The notes beneath the pieces are model-generated. The model worked only from the letters and a program-made list of their open reading frames with translations, was not told the DNA's origin and made no database searches. A stretch of DNA of 64,000 bases, from assembly GCA_030141605.1 (NCBI GenBank), contig JAQGDQ010000008.1, positions 1,230,501 through 1,294,500 of the forward strand, read 5' to 3'. Shown piece by piece: positions 12,901-27,900 of the stretch (positions are counted from its first letter, which is position 1; every line of letters starts with the position of its first letter). Origin of the DNA: Tubiluchus corallicola (Eukaryota > Priapulida > Priapulimorpha > Priapulimorphida > Tubiluchidae). Made by a program: the position numbers and the translations under genes.

Positions 12901-15900
12901 AGGGAAACTCGACTGTTAGGTGCCTCAGTTGTTCTCAAATTTAGCTGTTAGTTACCAAAGTCATAACAGCGAGCACCGTTCAGTGTACTCACGCTTAAAG
13001 AATCAGTCACCTAATTGACTAAAAAATGTCTGGTATGTGCCGCTCTTATTCAAATATATGTAAAAACTGCAGACAATTGACTCAAATAACTCTGCATAAT
13101 TGGCTCAACATTGCCCAAGATTTATGGAAGTAAAATATTTAATTGCATGCCTGGCAGTTTCCTTTTGAAGCTGTTTTTCAACAGAATGTTTGTTTAATCA
13201 ATTAACAATTGCTGTTACGTAATTTATAAGTGTTCTTTACGACTTTACAAGCGTAAACATCATAAGGCAACTAAGAACATAAAGTTAATTTTGAAAAATA
13301 GAACATAAGCATGAAGATCTAGCATTTAAAGCTCTCGCAGCTTTTGCAGTGCATACTAACTGAAAAATAATGACTTACACTTCCATACTAGTAATACCGC
13401 ACCCGTCATTTAATAGTTCAGTCGGCTAATTGGGTCAGAACATTTCCATACCAAAGTGAGCCTATTAAGCGGTGCTTACTGTCTATGTAAGGTCAACATA
13501 TAATGACGGAATTAACCCGTTTAAATCATTTGAATTTCTTGATGCCGAAAATGAGCCTGGATCTGAACAAGAAAAGTAAAGATTGCAAGAACCTTCCAAC
13601 TATGAATTTTTCCTCCAAATTTCCTGCCTTTTTGTCAAATTTAGTTTCAAAAATACCGTGGGCTCACTCGATCATTAACAAATAACCTTGAAATTAAGAT
13701 TAATAAACAGTTAGCTAATGCATATTAATTTCACGAGTAGGCAACCTTGACAGTAGAGTTGAAAATTTTCCAAGTAACAATATTAATTTTAATAATATCA
13801 AAGAAGAGAAAAACAGACGATACACTGTTAAGCAATTACACTGTCCTACCAAATCTGGGTTTTGTGAAGACTTTGTCACTGGCTTCGCTGGGGTCGCCTG
13901 GACCTGCTTTGTTGACAGCTCGAATGCGGAACTGATATTCCTTCTGTGGCTTCACATTGGTAACTCTAGCTTCATCTTTCTCGGCAGGTACCTGAAATTA
14001 TAAGCCATATTAAACATTTTCCTCCTAACATGATAGCACTTGAGTGGTCAGCAATAATAGTATTCGTACAAAGAATACACAGCCAGAGTAAAAACTACTG
14101 GGAGGTAACTGTGCAGTAAGTGTCGTCCCTTAAGTAACCCGCCATGCCTCGTATTATCCTACACGATACATAACAAATGATTAAATTTGTATTTACAAAT
14201 TTAGTTGCACATCAACAACCTTACGCTTCACAAGTCAGCATTAAAAGCATGAGAAAATTTACACTGAAAACTTTTATTCTTGCTCACCTCCATACATGGC
14301 ACCCAGTCTTTAGTTCCTGACTTTTTCTCAATAATATATTTCTCAATAGGTGCTCCACCATCTTTGGTTGGTGGCGTCCACTTAAGATCCACGCGATCCG
14401 CATCCCAGTCGACGATCCTTGGTATGCCGGATTTGCCAGGTTCATCTTGAAAAAAAATTAGGAAAATTTTTTTAAAGATGTTATTATCTATAAACTAATA
14501 ACGATATGTTAACATGAACGTTAATATATAATATCATCGTAAAAAATATGACAGTTCAGCAGTCAAAAAACAAATTCTTTAAATTAAATTAGTGGAACAT
14601 TACCATATGGATTCTTAGCCAATGTAGGACCAGCAGTTACAAGAGGTTCTGATGTTCCCAATCTGTTAACTGCACGTACCCTAAATTTATATTTCTTATT
14701 CTTTGTTAAACCATCAACCTGTAAAAAATTAAATAAAACAATTCCAGTAGTAATGATGTTTATTATTTCAAAGGGCTACATAAGGCTATTTTTCAAACAG
14801 CAGTGCCCAAATCACACATGATCAGGTCAAATTCTATGACTTTCTTGACTGGGCATCAACAAAAGTATTTTTCTTTGTGAGTTTCATTGGGCTCACTTTA
14901 TAAACCCTAAAAGTTTTATTCAACAATCCATTGCAAAAATAAAATGTTCAATTATGTTTACTTACTTGCCGGAAATTTCAGGTGCAACATCACTTATACC
15001 ATCTTTACTTCAGATAAATAAGAATCGTATATTTATTAAACATTTACCACAAAGAAGAAAATCTAAAGTTCTGACCACAGACGTGATTACACATGTCACA
15101 CCTTTATATTTGTGTCAGTGCATTCTCCTGCCGGTTGCCACTGTTCTGGATGACTAATGTCATTCTTTTCTACTATAAATTTCTCAATGGGGCATCCGCC
15201 GTCATCTTCAGGTGGCTTCCATGCCAAATCCATGCAATCCTCAAAAACATTGGACACCTCGATAGGACCTACAGGCACTGTGGGCATGTCTAAACATAAT
15301 AGGAAGCAATTATTAATTATTTTTGCAATTATAATGCAATATAATGGAAAATCAAGGTTACCCTGAATAATTTTTTTCATATTTTGCATGACATTAAGAT
15401 GCTCAGAAAGTGCAACTTATTACTGGCTAAAGGAATACAAATGTAATAAATAATTTTTTTCTGAATGATCTCAAAAATAAGAAGTCTGCATATTTGACTT
15501 AAATGTTCTTTTTCGCAGAAGTTTCCTGGTAAAATTTCAACAGCATGGTTTGCTTTTTTACCCTTCATAACAGTTCAATGCAAATTTTGGTTTATATATA
15601 GTTATATGTATGTATGTATGTGGACATGTTACGACAACATGCATGTAATGTACGGTCATGTTGCAAAAAAGTGCATAGTGTGCATCCTCATGTTACAAGA
15701 AGTAGTTGTGAGTGTGCAATTCACATGGTTATGTTATAACAATGTGTTGATCATGCATAGTCAAATTATAATAATGTACACATCACGTATGTAATAAAAA
15801 AACCTCGAGCCTCACTGAATTTGATTTCGTGTAACTCCAGAAAGTGATGCATCATTCAATCGAGCAACTAACAACAACAGATAGACAAAAACTGTGTGAT

Positions 15901-18900
15901 AATGTGCATAAGCATTTTAGCAGAGACTTACCTAAAATGCTGACTTTTAGAGGTTTGATATCTTCTCCCTTTATATTTGTAAGCTTCAATTCATAGGTTC
16001 CCTTATCACCTCGAACAGGCTTCCGCAACTTGATTTTTATCCTGTTTTTGGTCACTTTAATTTCTATTCCTTTCTTGACGAGATTGCCATCTTTTAACAA
16101 AACAGCATCTGGTTTGGTACCTAAAAGTGAACGAGAAACAAGCATTAAATAAGGAAAAAAAACGAATGGCAAAATGTATGTTAAAATCATCTGTTAACGT
16201 TGTTTGTGTCAATAACAAAAAAGAGGAAATAAGTCCAAGACGTCTAAAGCTATAAATTTTTTACCAGAATACGGGATGGAAATTTCCAACGGCTGGCCTG
16301 CAGGTCCTTCGTAAAGGTCTTTGATTTTTCCTATTTTCGGTGGCTTCTCCGCTATAAAACATACAGCAAGTCATTAGACCAGAAACAAAACTTTTTAAAG
16401 TGAACTTATTTTGGAAATAATGAAATGCTTTTCTGTATTAAATGCCTCAGTATAATCCATTTGATTTTCTATATTTGTACTCTGGCTATAGAAGTGACAA
16501 CAAAAACAAATGAGGGCAGAATAATGAAAAATACTTAGGCTAAAATAATCCAAATTTCAGCAATGACAAGTAAAAGAAAAATAGCGACATAAGAGATTTC
16601 ATAATTGGATTCTAAATTATGTGTAAAGAGGACAATTATAAACTTACAAGTTACAATCAATATGAATATACAAAGCATCTAATTATGTAGTAAAATACCA
16701 GGTTTGTGAGTTTGGGAATGAAACCATGTGCTAGGTATAGATTAAAAGCTGATTCCAGGGAGAGAACCATAAGCATCCTGGCATAATTTTGTTTTTTAAG
16801 AGCTCAGAGCCCGCTTTCCTGAATTTTGAAAAAATTCACACAGTCTCAGAAAACGTTTTTGAAACTGTTGAAAAAATGAGAACATAGTGCATACAAGCAA
16901 TACACAAGACGCCAAAGTTTCATTTAGAAGATTTGAGTATAAACGAAACGGCAACAGTGAAATTTTAAGTGTAATTTAGCAATTTACACATACTGCACAC
17001 AATTAATGACATAATGACGTTTCCTACCTTCAATTACTAAAAGCTCAGCAGACGACTTCAAGTCACCGGACTGCACAGTGTATTCACCAGCATCAAACAT
17101 GCGAACGTCATCTATTTTAAGTCTCAGCAAGTTGCCCTCTTTTTCTATCTGCACCCTGTAAAATTGCAAAGAAACATTTCAGAAAGTGGTGTTGTGCTTC
17201 ATGTTACTAATTTAATATTCGTCGACACTCACTAAAATATTTTGTCAAATTCTAATCGTCCATTGCTGCTTTACAAGTTGAAATACCAAGCTTAAAAGTG
17301 CTGTAAGTCAATAAAGATTACTGTTGAAAGAGGGACAAATTTGTTTTACCTCCACAAAGACTGAACAATTGTATGACTCTTTTGCTGGAAGACACATGAA
17401 ACAACTAAATTAATGACAAATAATTTACAGAGCTACACAGTAGCTTAGATCAATATATCAGCAATTGGTGTGATATCATCTTATTAATGTCTTGCTTGTT
17501 GCAATTTTTCCATTGAATCTAATATGACGTCACACACAGAATTGATTTGCTCTCACATTTTAATCGATCATTGCAAAAATTTAATGAGCTCTTTCTTGTC
17601 CCACGTCCCATCCCTCCACAAAATTTCATTTTTGTGCAATCCAAACAAAGAAATAAATGGCGAAGAAACATAAACTTTTGCTGGTGGCAATAAAGCTATT
17701 AAAACTAACAAAACCATTCTGAAATTCTCACACTGCAGTCTGTCCTACACTACAAAAACAAATTATAGTGTAAATGATATTAAACTTTTCAGCATTAAAA
17801 CTTTACAGAACCACAGAAAAAACTTGCAAAAATTTGTTAGTTATACTTAAATAGGAAAACTCACATTCTTACATTACCAAACATTGAAAATTACATAGCT
17901 ACACTCACAGTAGCTTAAAACACAGACACATGGCAAACGGACTCAAGCATTTGTGCTTGACCTTACACAAATTGAATTAACTTACCTGCCCACTGCCTCT
18001 ATGGGATCTTCTCCATGAAACCAGCTCACCTTAGCCGTGGGATCTCTGACTTTGGCATCAAACACGACACTTTCTTCCTCTTTGACTTGAATGGGTTGAA
18101 GTTTCTTTAATATGTCGTTGGCAGCTAAAACAAAACCAAAGCAGCTATAATCAAACTTGGAATATACTGAAAATCAAGACATAGCCTACAAATACTTATT
18201 TTAAAAAATGGCACATCTTGTGCATAACTAGGAGAATTGGCCAAGCTTAGCATGGAGCATGCACCGACTGTGAGGTGTTTCTTATATTAGACAACAATTA
18301 GTCATAAAACTTACGTTCGACTTTCAGTTTTGCATCTGACTGCCCATAATGAGGGTCATTTGTCTTGACTGTGTACAGACCCGGAGAGTTGGCCAGATCA
18401 CATTTTTTCACTTTCAGCTTTCTTACTCTGCCTTTGTTTATGAATTCGAACTTGGGATCATTTGGCGAGATCTCGACTCCATCCTGAAATACCGAAAACC
18501 CCCTTGTAATACAATTTCGCAATTTAAAAAAGTTAGAAACAAGTATTTAAAAAATGGAAATTTATTACTGTATCGACATACAGCATCATTTACAGTACTG
18601 TTCAACTTCACTGTACAAACGTCACTTCAGCGCAATGCCATCTCACAACAGCAAATATATACGTAAAGAGTATTGATACTATAAAAATAGAGTAAAATAC
18701 CTAAATAAAGAAATGCTTTATCAATATTTTACAATCTTTACATGCACGCGTGCCATGCACATGTTGTTGAATTTTGATTTATGTATAGGTATTTACCTTG
18801 AACCATTGAGTAACCGCTTTCTCATCACTGACTTCACACTCAAACATGGCCGGTTCATCTTCGATCACATTCTGTGGATTCAGTGACTTGAGAATTTGGT

Positions 18901-21900
18901 ACCTGATTTCTGTAAGCAAGCCATATCGTATCACTGATAAAGAAATCACTAAAGCTGCTAGATGGACTTTTGAGTGATATACACATGATGTTGTCACTCA
19001 GGAAATCTATGCTGAAATCTTGTATGAACTCTAAGTAACTTGTGTTTAAGCAAAGCGACAATCTGTGTAGGCACGTTATGTTTTCGTACAAGCAATAATA
19101 AATAAAATAGTGAACATAGTATAAATGCAGTGAACTAATAAAGGTTGGATCACTTCGGACGTCGAAGATAACATAGGCGTAGCAAAATACCAATGCTTAG
19201 GCCTGACATATTCCTGTGCAGCATTAGAAATAAAAATGAAACAAATTATTGACAAAAGCCACAAAGAATGAATTTAATTCGACTTCTATTCGGCAAAAAT
19301 GTGACAAGTTTCGCAAGTGTGTGGCCTCCAACTGATTATTTCAAAATATCAAAAATATTGTATCAAAAGTCTACAGCATCCTATGCACCTCAGATTGTTT
19401 ATCTGGGAGGTGACATTAAGCAAAAGGTCATCATTTCTAGTAACTGACCTTCAACAAACAATGTTGTGACGGTGAACGTTTTGTCATTTATCATGCACTT
19501 GTAGTCGGCTTCATCTGTGAGCTGGCAGTCAAATACTTTGAGGAAACATCGATTTAGATGATCCTTTGTGATGCTGTGTTTCATCGACTTGATGTCAACA
19601 GCACTCGGATCATTCTAAGAAAACAGAAAACAGCAACTTAATTAGAAAATGCATCAACTATTGCTTTTACACTAGACTAATTTGGCTGTCTGAACAGAAA
19701 ACTAAAAGTTTGTTACGTTTTAATAAACTACTTACTATATCAACTTCAACACGTTGCTTTATAAGTGTTCGAATTAACGCAATACACTGTGCATAAAATT
19801 ATCTCAAAATCAGTAAACAGCAGCAGATACAAAACACACAAACAAAAGAACAGTGTAGCAGTAATAGATAATATTTAAGAAAAAAAGTGGAACAATTTTA
19901 ACAGCCAAAACTATGTTAGCACAATGTAGATGTAATAAAAATGATAGAGTTTTAAGAATCCACAGGAAAATTTAGCTTAAAACATCATGAGAGTTAACAA
20001 CCGACTTTCAGATGAAATGAAAAGCCCATTGTAAGTCACAAATGAAAAGCGTCTGTTAATTAGTTAAAAAAGAGTTGAGATTTATAAAATAAATAAATAA
20101 AAACAATTCACAGTGCTCAGCGCTCACATGAAATGGCAAAATGCCGCTGCCAAACACATGTTCACATCTATGGTCATTTCACACACCTTAAGAAGGTGCA
20201 TTCATTTATTTCGAAAACGCCCCAATGGCCTTATTCACATACTTTCGAAACGTACAGCTGTTACAATAAAATTTCAAGCACCATACCAGCAAACACTTAA
20301 TGCTAAACAATGTATCTTACATGGGAATCATTTGGAGGCTGAGAAAACCGTTCAGGTTCGAAAATGTGTGAACTGTGTGGAAACGTGTTTGGCTAGCAAG
20401 CAGCTAGAGCTGTTTAAAAAACAGCGAACACAGCGAGACGTTAGCATGACATACAGAACACACTGATAATAGTCTCCATAAGACTTACTAGCTGACTCAT
20501 GAAATCCTTCATGTATCAATGCACGGCATGAAAAATAAAATCAAAGATTAGTAGTTAAAACACATGTAATCTTGTACTGCATGTATGAGCTCAGATTGGA
20601 GCACGGAAACGGCTCCGGCTCACATGTAGTGCAAAATTCATTGAGTAATGACAAAACTAAAAATCTTTCACACCATCTTTAATACTACGAGTTGCGTGTA
20701 AGTATGTAATTTTTCAAATAGTGGATATAAATAGATCAGAGTGTTGAAAGAAAAGGTACATCAAATGGAGTGACTGAAGATGTCAGCAAGCATACATGGG
20801 TAAGACACTGTCCAATTTTAATCCATGCCCATGCATTGCAGGAATCGTCCTTGTATAAATTAAAGTTTGATACATGAAAAACAGTTCATATGGAGCTCAA
20901 TATTTATACCCACTATTTAAAATGTAATCCCAAAATAACCAAACATACCACATATGGGACTGTATTCTGCAGGGTACCAGAATTTCTATTTTTGCAGTAA
21001 AATGGTAAGCAATAAGGTACACACACTTTCAGAAAACAGTCCGATTTGGTATGCTTAATCAATACAGCAATAATGCAAGGCTAAATAAAAATTCAAAATA
21101 CTATATGCATTTTACATTTTCAACATCTGGATAGAATTCGAAAAGGGACTAGAGACTTCTGTAGTGCCTTCTTTCAAATTCTACCACTAGTTTTCTTTAA
21201 AGAAATTGGCAAAAAAATCCTTTAAAGATGTATAAATGCATAATATAAGTAAATAAACTATACTACAAATAATCAAAAGCTACAAACTGAAAGAAAATGA
21301 ATTTTTACTATATGAATGGTCATAAGAAACATACGAGTAAACAAATTCAGCTGCTTACATAATGCCAGCATGGGTACTATAAGTATCCTTTATGATAAAC
21401 CACTTTCCATATTCAATGCTATGCCATTAGTAAATATAAATAAAATTACCCATTTAGGTGTAAAACGAACTTCTACATTTTTAAAATGAAAATAACGTAG
21501 TAGAAGTAGAGAAAAGCCGTGAAAAATGAAAAACTCAAAATTTCATTGAAAAAAGTTGCATGTCTTGAAATTCAAAAATTTCAAAAATCTCAGAACTGTA
21601 GGTCACATTTAGAAAGGTTATTAAAGTAACATTAGTGCACACAACGTTAATAGGAAACTATGAAAGGTTTTAAGAAGTTAATCCTAAAGTTATTAAGTAA
21701 ACCAATTAAAACATGCAATTACCTTTACCAGTTACCTTTAGTCGACCAGTTTAGGGTTAAGTTGACCTATATAGTTGGCAAGTTGGGTGAGAAGAAAAAA
21801 TGTGCTGATGCATTAGTTCAGGGGTGGGCAAACTATGATCGTGGGATACATGTGGCCCACAAACAAACTTGATAGGTGTGTAAGCTTACGCGATCTGCAT

Positions 21901-24900
21901 TGTGATACATATAGTAAAACTATATCTAAAGTTGGATAAGACCTGAAAACTGTAAATAATATAATGTAAATTGTATAAATATTAATTAATTTTTTGTGAC
22001 AATAACTACATTTAGTTAGAAATTTTTTTGTCGTACATGGCCCACTAGACACTTTACAATCTCCACATGACCTTTTGGAAGAAGCGTTTGCCCATCTCTG
22101 CATTAATTATATACACGGTATACTAATGCATTAGCCGTCGTGTTATCAGGGGTTCTACCATATAAAGTGTTAACATGTGCAGAGAAAGAGTCGTACAAGT
22201 CAGCATTGGTACAAGGTGCCCGGGGAGAGAAAAGAGCAAACATTGTGACTACTACCTCGATAAGTTGATCGTTTTTGTACCATGTGACTTGGGCGCGTTT
22301 GTCTGACACGCTACACTCTAGTATGGCGGTCGTGTGCTGGTCGACCTCTACGCGCTTCGGTAACAACTTGGTGAAGAAGAAGTTTGGATCCGGTTCTGAA
22401 ACATACAAAATATATGAAATACACAACGTACAATAAAATTACAATGCCAGGACCAGAGCGGATCTTGTCAAAACCTAGCTAATTTACTGTGAGGCAGTAA
22501 GTTGCCATAAGTACCTTACTGTTGTATAAAAGCAGCTATTTAGAGGTCCACGTCTATTCCCTATTGCAATCCAGTCTTGTTTACCTTCATAGCCAAGCAA
22601 TAAACTACAGCAAGGCAGCTATTCTGATAATAGTGCTGCAAATTTTTGTTTAGTCTAGTGTTCAATGAATTTTAATTTGCGCATACCCTGAATTATAAGT
22701 TTATAAGAAAGAAAACACTGCATTTACAATGTACAAGACTGCAACCTACAGGCTGTTCAAAAAGAAAACAGTGTACGAACAAATGTTATAAATTATATAA
22801 CATACATTGCATACAAAGTCCACTATCAAGTTATATCGAAGGAAAATTGGAACCACACAGATATAAAATTATTTTTACATCACTATGATGTCATATTGCA
22901 GATGTTCAAGTTCATTTTGGAAAGTTTTCCAAAATTGATTACTTCATGCAGCATATCGTCACTGCACTGCTTCTTTGGAACATTCTATATACCTCTAAAG
23001 GCATGAATTCAAAACAACTTATTCTAAAAAATGTATGGCTAAGGCTAAGTAACGATGAACTTGAACATTAAAAGAATTGGCAGTCATTATTTAATGATAC
23101 TCTTACACATTTAACAAGTTAATGCAATGCACATATCAAGTGGGGCAGAAAAGTTTAGTCTACAATAATAATAGAAGAAAATGCCCCACAAAGTTAAAAT
23201 ATCACGGTGTGACATTGACAACACATTAATGTTTAGTTGTGACAGTTACAAGTTTATAGTTTTAGTGGTGTAAAGTTACAGCTAAAAACTTTCGCATATT
23301 ATAAAATTAAATGCTGAAACAATGTCGTCTATAATTACTGAAAAATAGCCATGCAGGTGCCTAAAGTATTCAATATATGGCAGCAAAACAATAAAAAAAA
23401 ATCAACCAACTTACATCATGGTCTTCACCACAGAAAATAAAGCACTGATAAAGATTTGTTGCCAAGAAAATTTGGGGTTTAATTCTCTGGATTATAGTAT
23501 CTAGTATTTCATTAAAGAGAAAGTGCATAATACCCGCGTAGAGGCATCTGATGCAAAGGAACTAATTTCAGCTAAAAGCAAGAATTATGAGTAGTGGGGC
23601 CAAATACTCCTTAAAGAAGTGAAAACTGTGTCAGCTGTTGGAGAAAATGCCTTTGTCTAGTTTGTGTTGAAAATGGTGGACAAGTAGAGCATGTGCTGTA
23701 AATTTTATCAATAGTGACACAAAATTTTTTCTGGCATTCATTTTTTGACTAGTAAATTAAAAACTTCTGTACCTTTGGAAAAATCTAAGGGAATGACCAA
23801 AAAACTTTTGTCTGTAATAAATGTCTGTAACATCAACATGCTATAATTTTCAAGTGACTCTCCTGCTTTCTTCTAATAATATTAAAACTCTGGCACACTT
23901 TTTCACGAAACATGATACATATATAATGTTGGTATTTACAAGAAATGCTGTCGAGTGACAATACTAACCAGTGACACCCAGATATGCCAGCGTAATACAC
24001 TTATTGATTTTCAACTCATAGACGCCGGCATCATCTACAGTCGGATTTTTCACAGTAAGAATGTATTTATCACCGTCAATAACGATGTTGCATTTCCTGC
24101 CAGGAAATAATTCTCCCTTGTCTTTATACCATTGTGCCTGAATAAGAAAAGTTTATTAATCAACAAAAGTTAAGTATAATTCCAGAAGACCAAGAATTTT
24201 CTACACTCCTGAGCCTTCTTGGAAAATTGAAAAGTTTTTAAAATTTATCCAATAGTTGTTATAAGGGCGCAACAAAAAAAGGAAATAAGAATAAAATGGG
24301 AAAGCTCAAAGGAAAACAGGGAATGCTGAAGGTCACCGAAAAATGGACGTAAGCAACAAATGTGCATAACACTGGTGGGAAAACTGGATAAAAAACTGAT
24401 GTTTCAATGAAAATCCAAACAGTAAGGAATAGATAATGGACGAGTGCATGTTACAAAATTTTCGGAACGATTTTCTATAAACCAAGTACAAATAAGTAAT
24501 AATGATTTGTCATTCATTCTATTTGTTGTAAAACACGACCTTCTTGCCAACTGGTATTGGTATAACAAAAGAAAAAGGGCACACAATGTCGACAATGATA
24601 TGTTGTTATAATAATATGTTATACAACATTAACAGTGATTTGATATTACAATGGCACAGTGCTACAACAGTGATACAATGTTAACAATGATACACACCCT
24701 TTGCTCTGGCTTGGAAAAGACTGCCTCAAAAATCACTTTCTTCGTTTCTCCCTGTTTTGCTTGTTTATCGGTGAGATTCTGAAGAAAAGCTTGTTTTTCC
24801 TGTTGCAGAAATAACACACATGCAAGTTATAAAAAATCGTAGAAAAATTTCATTCAGAGTTAAGATGAATAAATGCTTGTTATAATTTTTGGTAAATATT

Positions 24901-27900
24901 TTATATATGTATCCAAAAGAGAGACATGATAAAATAATATTAATATGCAACTCAGTATTTTAACAGTTAAGTTTGTTAATCATAAACAAAATTGAATCTT
25001 AATCACAAAAACAGAGAAAGAAAAACAAGGCATGTACAAATTGCCACACAACTTAAAATAAACAGCAGGCTGAACCAATGTCATAATTTTCCCATGCAAA
25101 TGTTTCAAATTCAGTGTTATACCATACTTTTCTGGAATTCATGGTGTGTGTTTTTTGTTTGTTGAATAAAACATTGTACTAGACATAAATGCAAATAAAA
25201 AAGTCGCAAAAATTCTGTTAAAAATAAACGTCTTATAGGCTCTGTTTTGTCACTTCTGTCATTATCATTAAAATTTGTTATTGTTATTGTTGTTGTTGTT
25301 GTTGTTGCTGCTGATGCTGTTATTAATATTACTAATATCGCCGTCATCGTCGTCGTCATCATCATCATCATCGTCGTCATTATCTTCATCATCATCATCA
25401 TCAACACTATTGTAAAATAGGTTACATGCATAGCTTTGATGTTTCACAGACCACTATTATGGATCATTATTATCACTTGTGTAGACAAGTTCTATTAAAT
25501 GTGATCTGGTACATTCTGCTCACATCACCCATTTGATCAAACGTAGAAATGAATCATTAGCCTTGGTATCGAAAGGATTTCAAATCTCTTGACCACACAA
25601 GAAATTCTTCTCCTAAAGCTGTTGCTTTTTACTTTTTAGTAATAAAACTAATCAGCAAAATGTAAGACTGGTCGTTATGCAATTTTTGATAGCAAACTTT
25701 TGTCTCAAATAATAACTAGTTAATGAAATTGAAAATTAAACATAAAACAAAAACAAGTAGGAAAGTGGGAATATTTAGTTATTTTGCTTAGTAGAAGCAG
25801 CACTTGCATGAAAAATGATAGCAGTTGTGGCAGCCAGAAGTTTATTCTAGTTGTACGTAATTTTAAGCTGATTATACTTACTAGCTGAAGAGTGTAAATT
25901 TACGTGAAGAACATCGTCAGGTTGTAATAAGCATGGAAAATAAGTAAAACAAATGTTTACTTCGTGCTTAATAACGAATCAAAATAAATTTACTATATAA
26001 AACAGCACTACTGTTAATCTGTGACAGGCAGAAAATTAATGCATTTTTCTAGATCTCTACTGCTTGTAATCACTAGATTGGCAGACAAAAGGTCGTAGGT
26101 TCGATTCAACTTTGAACTAAAGTTTTTTTGTCAATCCAGAAATTACATTCTTACGGGCAGCAAAATAATAAAAATGCATTAATTAATAAAGATTATTAAT
26201 CACTAAAACAAAAATAATGAACAAATAAACTACGAAAACTAGTAAATAAAAACACTACAAATGCAAAATTCATAAATCATATCAAAGTAAAATATTACAA
26301 ACTAAGGCATCTTTGGTTCACGAAATACTAATTTTGTACAATAAGTGCTTATGACTATTGACTTATTGTAAAAAATCGACCAAATGACATAAATTAGACA
26401 AAGTAATAAAAATGTATTGATAAACAAATCACTAAATCAAATGCTTTGGGAGCAGGTTTTCATTTCAAACCAGGCAACCAGGCTTGGCACCAATAACACT
26501 AGTGCACAAGCCTAAAAATAGCTATTAGTGGTAATATGGCTCAGCTGTTACGTAAGCGGATAAAAATTTGGTCTAGAAGAGCCAGAAACAGTTAAACGAA
26601 AAATTTAAATGCTGATGCACACGACAAAAAACACGTGCTAAATATTTTATGAGAAACCTTGATTAAAAAAGTCACTTATACAGTGGCAGATGATTAATTG
26701 AAAAATGAGCGGTAGAAAGACATTAGCATGTTAAGTTGCAGATTAATGAGATGCAAAAGTGAGAAAGCAATTTATGGAAAAATGCAAAAATGCTCAGAAT
26801 TTACAAAGCTTAAAATGCATAAAAGAACGAAGCAGCTGTCAGCAGCATGTAAACAGCAATTAAACACTTACTAAAAAAAAATCTTAATTTAAGCAATATA
26901 GTGAGAGTGGGAGTAAGAACATACGGAAAAAATTGTCAAGAAAACTTTACACAAAATTACTCAAATACTGCATTATTTAAATCTTTGTGAATACCAAATA
27001 ATCTGCAGTTTTTCCTGCCCTCATAATTCCAACGTGTTTAATTTCTAAGTGAAAACTAAATCATTAAACATGCTGAGCAAAAAGCCTACAAATGTCTTTT
27101 AGAAGAAAAATCATTTAGAAGAAAAAATCATGAATTTTGTGTTTTGCTTACTACACATACCCTTTTAACAGTTGGCTGTCTGCCAAGTGAGACCCCATAA
27201 ATGTGATTTGACTCATTTCCCAGAGCTTGTTCAGGTTTCTCGCTAGTTTACCATAGAAAATGTTTAAATGCAAATCAAGCACCTAAGCTCTTTAATTTGA
27301 GCATAAAATAAGATCTAGCAATCGCAGCATTTTGTAGAGCAACACAAAACTCGAATGCGGTGCAACATTTCTCTAGTTTCCTTTGGATGGCCTTGAGCAT
27401 GTTAAAGTGGGTTCTCGAAACATGATATGCCTACCGTCAATATTCATGCGAGAAGTTTCTAAACAAAGTAACCTCCTACACACAGTATTCCTGAAGCATC
27501 AACTGAGTTTTGTCATGGTAACTAATCCTTTATTAAGCTGCAAATGGGGTTTGGAGAAGATATATCTGACGTTCAAACAGGTACATACTTGTCCCAAACA
27601 ATAACTACAATTTACATCCACTTAGAAGTGTCAGAAATGCTTTAAGGCTATTGTAAATACTACTATAACTTCGTTATTTCTGTGGTTTTTTAGGTCTTTG
27701 ATAATTCTTGTAATAACGTTATAATATTCTTACTATATTTAAAACATGTTTTCTGCTAAACTTATTTTAATTGGACATTTAGGGCAATCCGTGTTCTTCA
27801 GGAAATTTGCCATGCTATAGTACATGCAAATACGTGCAGTGAATAACTCTTGAAAAATTATTTTAAGATTACAAAATGCAGTAAGTTTGACACAAAAAAG

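Noticed and set aside
20113-20466. 117-codon plus-strand open frame in an intron
   Set aside because: No recognisable domain, no splice or promoter context; likely chance or repeat-derived.
25117-25431. Met/Thr-rich minus-strand open frame
   Set aside because: Entirely a translation of the compound trinucleotide microsatellite.
26040-26165. Functional tRNA gene
   Set aside because: A B-box is present, but there is no foldable acceptor stem or anticodon arm; kept only as a SINE candidate.
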